Shown here piece by piece: positions 1 through 5,418 of a DNA stretch of 5,418 nucleotides. The DNA comes from Planctomycetota bacterium (GTDB taxonomy: Bacteria > Planctomycetota > UBA11346). The stretch covers positions 1 to 5,418 of the forward strand of contig CANIXE010000179.1 of the NCBI GenBank assembly GCA_947470885.1. The letters are read 5' to 3'. The notes under the pieces are model-generated. The model was not told the origin of the DNA, ran no database searches, and saw only the letters and a list, made by a program, of their open reading frames with translations. The first letter of the stretch is position 1, and the number at the start of each line of letters is the position of its first letter. The position numbers and the translations under genes are program-made.

Positions 1-39
1 CCAGCGGATCCCCAGCTGGCGGTCCCCCCGGGCAAGCGG

Positions 40-2328
<2,289 letters not shown>

Positions 2329-2346
2329 GCCGCTGACGATGCGCCC

Positions 2347-2422
2347 AAACGCCTTGGGGCGGAATCAGGTCGGACAACGTCGACCTGATCCCGCCCCAAG
2401 GCGTTTCTCAGCACCCTTTTTT
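2347..2422. terminator. Long hairpin between convergent genes, probable bidirectional terminator
   Basis: The arms 2347-2372 and 2381-2406 pair over 26 positions with a single mismatch (A2363 against C2390) and an 8-nt loop. The hairpin begins 18 nt after the fusion-gene stop and 15 nt after the stop of the minus-strand gene. On the plus strand six T (2417-2422) follow, but only after a 10-nt spacer; directly after the stem there are just three T, which are part of the paired arm. On the minus strand the mismatch becomes a G-U wobble, so the fold is stronger, but no T-run follows. Position strongly suggests transcription termination for both units; the poor U-tract leaves room for a role in 3'-end protection or for a dispersed repeat. 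Confidence 0.7.
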
Positions 2423-2952
2423 CAGAAGCCGAGGACCAGGGCCACGGTGACGGTCGTCAGGTCCAGATCACCGGCGGATCCGGCGTAGGTGACCGCAAAT
2501 TCCAGGGCGGGGCGCACCCGCCGGTCGGGCAGTTCGGGGAAGACAAAACCGGCAAGGGCGCGTACCGCGGGGCGGACGAAGACGGCAGAGTTGTCCCCCA
2601 GGTTGTCCTGGCGGCGGATGCCCCACAGGCCTGCTCCCAGGCCCCCGTAAACTTGGCGGGCCAGGGGAATTCGTTCGACATACCATACGCCGAACCGGTC
2701 CAGGGCTCCGCCCTGGCCGTGGTTCACGAAAACATCGGCATCCAGGCCCATCGTCCCCAGCAGACCTAGGCGCCACGGGCGGTAGCCGATCCCGGCCATC
2801 ACCGTGGTGGATCCCGCGGCATCGCTGATGGGCTTGGGAGTCCCGGCAAAACCGACCTGCACCAGCCAAGGTCCGGGCAGATCATCCCGGCTGACCGCCA
2901 GAGCTTGGCCAACGACCATCAGCGTCAGGACACCAACCCGCCAGGAAATCAT
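2422..2952 (-). CDS. Exported small beta-barrel-like protein, last gene of the cdaA operon
   Basis: I do not recognise a family for this 176-residue protein. It starts with a plausible Sec signal peptide: R5, a hydrophobic stretch to about residue 15, then ALA (17-19) as a signal peptidase I site. The mature part of about 157 residues shows roughly eight stretches with alternating hydrophobic residues separated by turns rich in G, N, D and P, and it ends in VALVLGF. A terminal phenylalanine preceded by an amphipathic strand is the usual signature of outer-membrane barrels recognised by the BAM machinery, and eight strands in this length would resemble the OmpA or OmpX barrel size. There are no cysteines, so it is not a lipoprotein. 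The ATG overlaps the stop of the upstream ybbR-type gene by 4 bp, so coupled translation is likely; no strong ribosome-binding site is visible. The barrel call is inference from pattern only. Confidence 0.75.
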   Translation of the reverse strand: MISWRVGVLTLMVVGQALAVSRDDLPGPWLVQVGFAGTPKPISDAAGSTTVMAGIGYRPWRLGLLGTMGLDADVFVNHGQGGALDRFGVWYVERIPLARQVYGGLGAGLWGIRRQDNLGDNSAVFVRPAVRALAGFVFPELPDRRVRPALEFAVTYAGSAGDLDLTTVTVALVLGF

Positions 2953-3932
2953 GGCGCCGCCGGACCCATGGTCCGCTGGATTACCCGCACCTGGGGTCGA
3001 TCGAATTCCACCCCCTCTGGAGCTAGCACCTGCACTGGAATCTCCCTCGTGGTATTGGGCAACTGGTCAGCCTTGATCTGGACGAACACGGTCAGGTCTT
3101 CGGGATGGAGGGCGCGGATCAGGTTTTCCGGACCACGGACCGTGAGATTGACCAGAGGCGGCATGACCTCGACCATCACCGTCCGCAGCAGGTCTCGATC
3201 CCCCAGCAGAGCCACCGGCATGGTCAGTAGGCGCCGGTTGCCCAGGACCGGACGGATCGCCACCACGGCGAAGACCTTGCGCATGACCTCGTAGGGCATG
3301 TCCGCCGGAGCCGGCAGCGCGGCCAGCTCGATCCGTTCGATCCGCTCACCGGTCAAGTCCGCCGGGATGGCATTCAGCGGGATGTCCTGAAAGCGGATCC
3401 GCAGATGCTCGGAACGCAGACGGTCCAACAGCGCCCCCGCCGCCCGCACGGGAACCATCGTCGCATCCAGCTGAACCGCGGCGACCAGGCCGTTGGGCAG
3501 GCCCACCAGATGGGGGGGATCCACCGGCAGGATGGCCTCGGTGATCCGGTCTAAACGCAGGTGGACGCTGCGGATATCCGCCGGCTCAGTGGCCTCAATG
3601 CGGATATCGTTGGACAGGTGTAAAAAATGGCTGGTCAGGGGGAAGTCGGCCTGTTCCGCCGCCAACTGGTCCGGACGCAATTCCAAACGTGGCAGGATAG
3701 TATCTGCCTCCATCTCGGGCAGCCGGCTGGACGGTACGCTTAACCGGACCTTGAATTCCCGAGGTTGGACTTCGACCACTTGGTAATCCCCGGGCAGGCC
3801 CCGCACCGGGGCCTCGGCCACCGGAACCGTCACCGTGCGCTCGATCCGCACCTGGCCGCTGGTGTAAATATACAGGGCCACCGCCAGTACCCCGGCGACC
3901 ACTTTCAACTCCCAATGGGCCAGGATGCTCAT
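2949..3932 (-). CDS. ybbR: YbbR-domain membrane-anchored protein (CdaA partner, CdaR-like)
   Basis: This 327-residue protein begins with the YbbR-type anchor: HWELK at 6-10, then a single hydrophobic helix (about 11-24) ending in YIYTSG. The remainder would lie outside the cytoplasmic membrane and consists of repeated beta-rich segments with spaced prolines, for example around EVQPREFKVRLSVPSSRLPE and VMPPLVNLTVRGPENLIRAL, consistent with several YbbR repeats. In Firmicutes the equivalent protein, CdaR, binds and modulates the diadenylate cyclase CdaA; the same role is inferred here from position. The start overlaps the cdaA stop by 4 bp (ATGA) and is preceded by AAGG about five bases upstream. 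The last gene of the operon begins within its stop codon. The family call rests on the N-terminal pattern and on location, since YbbR sequences are divergent. Confidence 0.8.
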   Translation of the reverse strand: MSILAHWELKVVAGVLAVALYIYTSGQVRIERTVTVPVAEAPVRGLPGDYQVVEVQPREFKVRLSVPSSRLPEMEADTILPRLELRPDQLAAEQADFPLTSHFLHLSNDIRIEATEPADIRSVHLRLDRITEAILPVDPPHLVGLPNGLVAAVQLDATMVPVRAAGALLDRLRSEHLRIRFQDIPLNAIPADLTGERIERIELAALPAPADMPYEVMRKVFAVVAIRPVLGNRRLLTMPVALLGDRDLLRTVMVEVMPPLVNLTVRGPENLIRALHPEDLTVFVQIKADQLPNTTREIPVQVLAPEGVEFDRPQVRVIQRTMGPAAP

Positions 3933-4756
3933 GCCTTGATCCCCGCCTGGCGGGCCTTGTCCGCACGGAACACCCGGCCCAACAGAATTTCCACGTCCTG
4001 ACGGGATAGCCCACGGACCAGGTTGCCCCGGTCGGCAACGCTGATCTGGCCGGTTTCTTCCGACACCACCAGGGCCAGGGCGTCGGTGTCCTCGCTGATC
4101 CCGATGGCCGCCCGGTGGCGGGTGCCGGACAAACCCTTGAACTCAATATTGCTGGTCAGGGGCAGGATCACCCCGGCCCCGGCGATCCGGCCCCGGCGGA
4201 CCACCACCGCCCCGTCATGGAGTGGGCTATCCTTCCAGAACAGGGCGATCAGGACCTTGGCGGCCAACTCGCAATCCAAGGGGCTGTTGGCGGTGTAGCT
4301 GTCCAGGCGGTCGGTCCGTTCGATGACGATCAGGGCGCCAATCCGCCGATTGGCCATGTACGAGATGGCCTCGATCAGGGGCGCCAAGGCCGCCCCATGG
4401 ACGGTCCCCGCATCCGCCGACGGGAAAATGTTCCCCAAACGGCTGAACAACTGGCGCAGCTCAGGCTGGAAAACCACGATCAACACCACTGCGATCAGTC
4501 CGATGGAGGTCTGCAACAGCCACGAAATGGCATGCAATTGGAGGATCCGCGCCCCCATCCAGGCCGCTACCACCAGGGCCAAGGAAAGGCTCAAACCCTT
4601 GATTTTGCCACCGGCGGAGATGCGTTCGAGGGCGCGCAGCAGGTAATAGATGACGACAGTGAGGAGTCCGACTTCCAGGAACGTGCGGAGATACCAGGTG
4701 AAGTCGCTCACGACTCCCCAGCTCTTCAACGCTTCACGCCAGTAGGTTGGATCCAT
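3929..4756 (-). CDS. cdaA: Diadenylate cyclase CdaA (c-di-AMP synthase)
   Basis: The 275-residue product matches the membrane-bound diadenylate cyclase, which condenses two ATP into cyclic di-AMP. Three hydrophobic segments occupy about 28-41, 55-74 and 79-96, and the third runs into FQPELR (96-101), a hallmark of CdaA. The cytoplasmic DAC domain follows, with RIGALIVIER (138-147), the catalytic DGA motif in SPLHDGAVVVR (177-187) and the ATP-binding RHR motif in GTRHRAA (211-217), then SEDTDAL and VSEETGQIS (231-239). All key residues appear intact and the length is normal. It sits 12 bp after folP and overlaps the ybbR-type gene by 4 bp. c-di-AMP typically controls potassium and osmolyte balance and cell-envelope homeostasis; its targets here are not in the window. 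Confidence 0.95.
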   Translation of the reverse strand: MDPTYWREALKSWGVVSDFTWYLRTFLEVGLLTVVIYYLLRALERISAGGKIKGLSLSLALVVAAWMGARILQLHAISWLLQTSIGLIAVVLIVVFQPELRQLFSRLGNIFPSADAGTVHGAALAPLIEAISYMANRRIGALIVIERTDRLDSYTANSPLDCELAAKVLIALFWKDSPLHDGAVVVRRGRIAGAGVILPLTSNIEFKGLSGTRHRAAIGISEDTDALALVVSEETGQISVADRGNLVRGLSRQDVEILLGRVFRADKARQAGIKA

Positions 4757-4766
4757 GCCCGGGCAT

Positions 4767-4771
4767 CCTCA
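4767..4771 (-). promoter_or_regulatory. Putative ribosome-binding site of cdaA within the folP stop
   Basis: Read on the minus strand, TGAGG combines the folP stop codon with two further G and lies 10 nt before the cdaA ATG at 4756. An alternative ATG begins at 4766 but is out of frame with CdaA. The position suggests that ribosomes ending folP reinitiate on cdaA. The motif is short, so the call is tentative. Confidence 0.4.
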
Positions 4772-5418
4772 CGGCCGGCCAGCGGCCAGCGCCTGCATGG
4801 TGCCTGGAACATCGTGGACGCGCAACAGGTCGCACTCCGATGCCAGCAATCCATGGAGGACGTGTCCCAGGGCATCCCCGGCGGGATAGGCCGTGCCGGT
4901 CAGGGCGCTCAGGAAGCGTTTCCGGCTGATCCCCAGGACCAAAGGCCGGTCCAGTTCCCGACGGATCCGGCCCAGATTTCGCAATAGTTCCAGGTTGTGA
5001 GCCACCGTCTTGCCAAAGCCAATTCCCGGATCGATGGCTAGGTATTCCCGGGGGATGCCCGCGGCTTCGGCCCGGACCAGGCATTGCCCCAGTTCGGTGA
5101 TGACTTCGGCCACCACCGCCTGGTACTGGGGCGCAACCTGCATGGTCATCGGAGTGCCCTGATGATGCATCAGGATCAGCGGTACCCCGGCCTCGGCCAC
5201 CGCCGCCAGCAACTCTGGATCCCCGCCCCCCGTGACATCATTGATCATCCTCGCCCCAGCAGCGAGGGCAGCCCGGGCCACCGGACCCTTCGTGGTGTCG
5301 ACGCTGACCCGGAGGCCTGCCGCCGTGAGCGAGCCCACCACTGGCAGGATCCGGGCCAATTCTTCGGCCACCGACACCGGCTTGGCTCCGGGTCGAGTGC
5401 TTTCCCCCCCCACATCGA
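4769..5418 (-). CDS. folP: Dihydropteroate synthase, 5' end outside the window
   Basis: The protein joins 6-hydroxymethyl-dihydropterin pyrophosphate to p-aminobenzoate to give dihydropteroate in folate synthesis, and is the sulfonamide target. The visible part starts inside the DVGGESTRPG motif, so the GTG at 5413 is an internal valine codon and roughly the first 60-70 residues, with the usual NVTPDSFSDGG region, are missing because of the window edge. Counting that valine as 1, one sees VSVDTTK (36-42), INDVTGG (57-63), LMHHQGTP (81-88; the more usual form is LMHMQG or LMHMRG), DPGIGFGKT (128-136), GISRKRF (161-167) and RVHDV (198-202). These cover the pterin pocket and the substrate-binding loops, and the C-terminus is complete. 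It heads the visible part of an operon with cdaA, an arrangement seen in several bacterial phyla. Confidence 0.95.
   Translation of the reverse strand, partial: DVGGESTRPGAKPVSVAEELARILPVVGSLTAAGLRVSVDTTKGPVARAALAAGARMINDVTGGGDPELLAAVAEAGVPLILMHHQGTPMTMQVAPQYQAVVAEVITELGQCLVRAEAAGIPREYLAIDPGIGFGKTVAHNLELLRNLGRIRRELDRPLVLGISRKRFLSALTGTAYPAGDALGHVLHGLLASECDLLRVHDVPGTMQALAAGRP

Noticed and set aside
4115..4987. 290-codon open frame on the plus strand opposite cdaA and folP
   Set aside because: The opposite strand encodes intact CdaA and FolP motifs; the antisense product is rich in Q, G, P and H with no recognisable domain.
5411..5413. GTG at 5413 as the start of folP
   Set aside because: It encodes the valine of the conserved DVGGESTRPG motif, with the preceding aspartate codon present at 5414-5416; the gene continues beyond the window.

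Overview
The window is a GC-rich stretch from a bacterium, holding two convergent transcription units that meet at a long hairpin near 2347-2406. A lipoprotein-free, signal-peptide-bearing small protein ending in phenylalanine looks like an outer-membrane beta-barrel, which points to a diderm (Gram-negative-type) organism. The neighbourhood of dephospho-CoA kinase with Rho, and the folP-cdaA-ybbR order, fit a member of the PVC group such as Verrucomicrobiota, but this assignment is an inference from gene content and is not firm.

Plus strand, 40-2328: one uninterrupted 762-codon reading frame encodes dephospho-CoA kinase (CoaE, residues 1 to about 200), a low-complexity charged linker (about 206-336), and a complete transcription termination factor Rho (about 337-762). 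This CoaE-Rho fusion is the most remarkable item in the window. It ties the last enzyme of coenzyme A synthesis to the hexameric termination helicase through a disordered segment. Both halves carry substitutions at usually conserved positions: the lid and PLLFE-like motif of CoaE, and the RNP1-like RNA-binding motif and P-loop of Rho. The frame is open to the left edge of the window, so the true start could lie further upstream.

Centre, 2329-2421: the short intergenic region holds a near-perfect 26-bp inverted repeat followed on the plus strand, after a 10-nt spacer, by six T. It probably serves as a shared terminator for both units.

Minus strand, 5418 down to 2422: a tight operon of folP (dihydropteroate synthase, 5' end outside the window), cdaA (membrane diadenylate cyclase making c-di-AMP), a ybbR-type gene (membrane-anchored partner of CdaA) and an unrecognised 176-residue exported, barrel-like protein. 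The first gap is 12 bp and the next two junctions are 4-bp ATGA overlaps, so the four genes are very likely co-transcribed and translationally coupled. CdaA with YbbR is a conserved c-di-AMP module; the last gene places a probable outer-membrane protein under the same control. The promoters of both units lie outside the window. No RNA genes, mobile elements or CRISPR arrays were seen.
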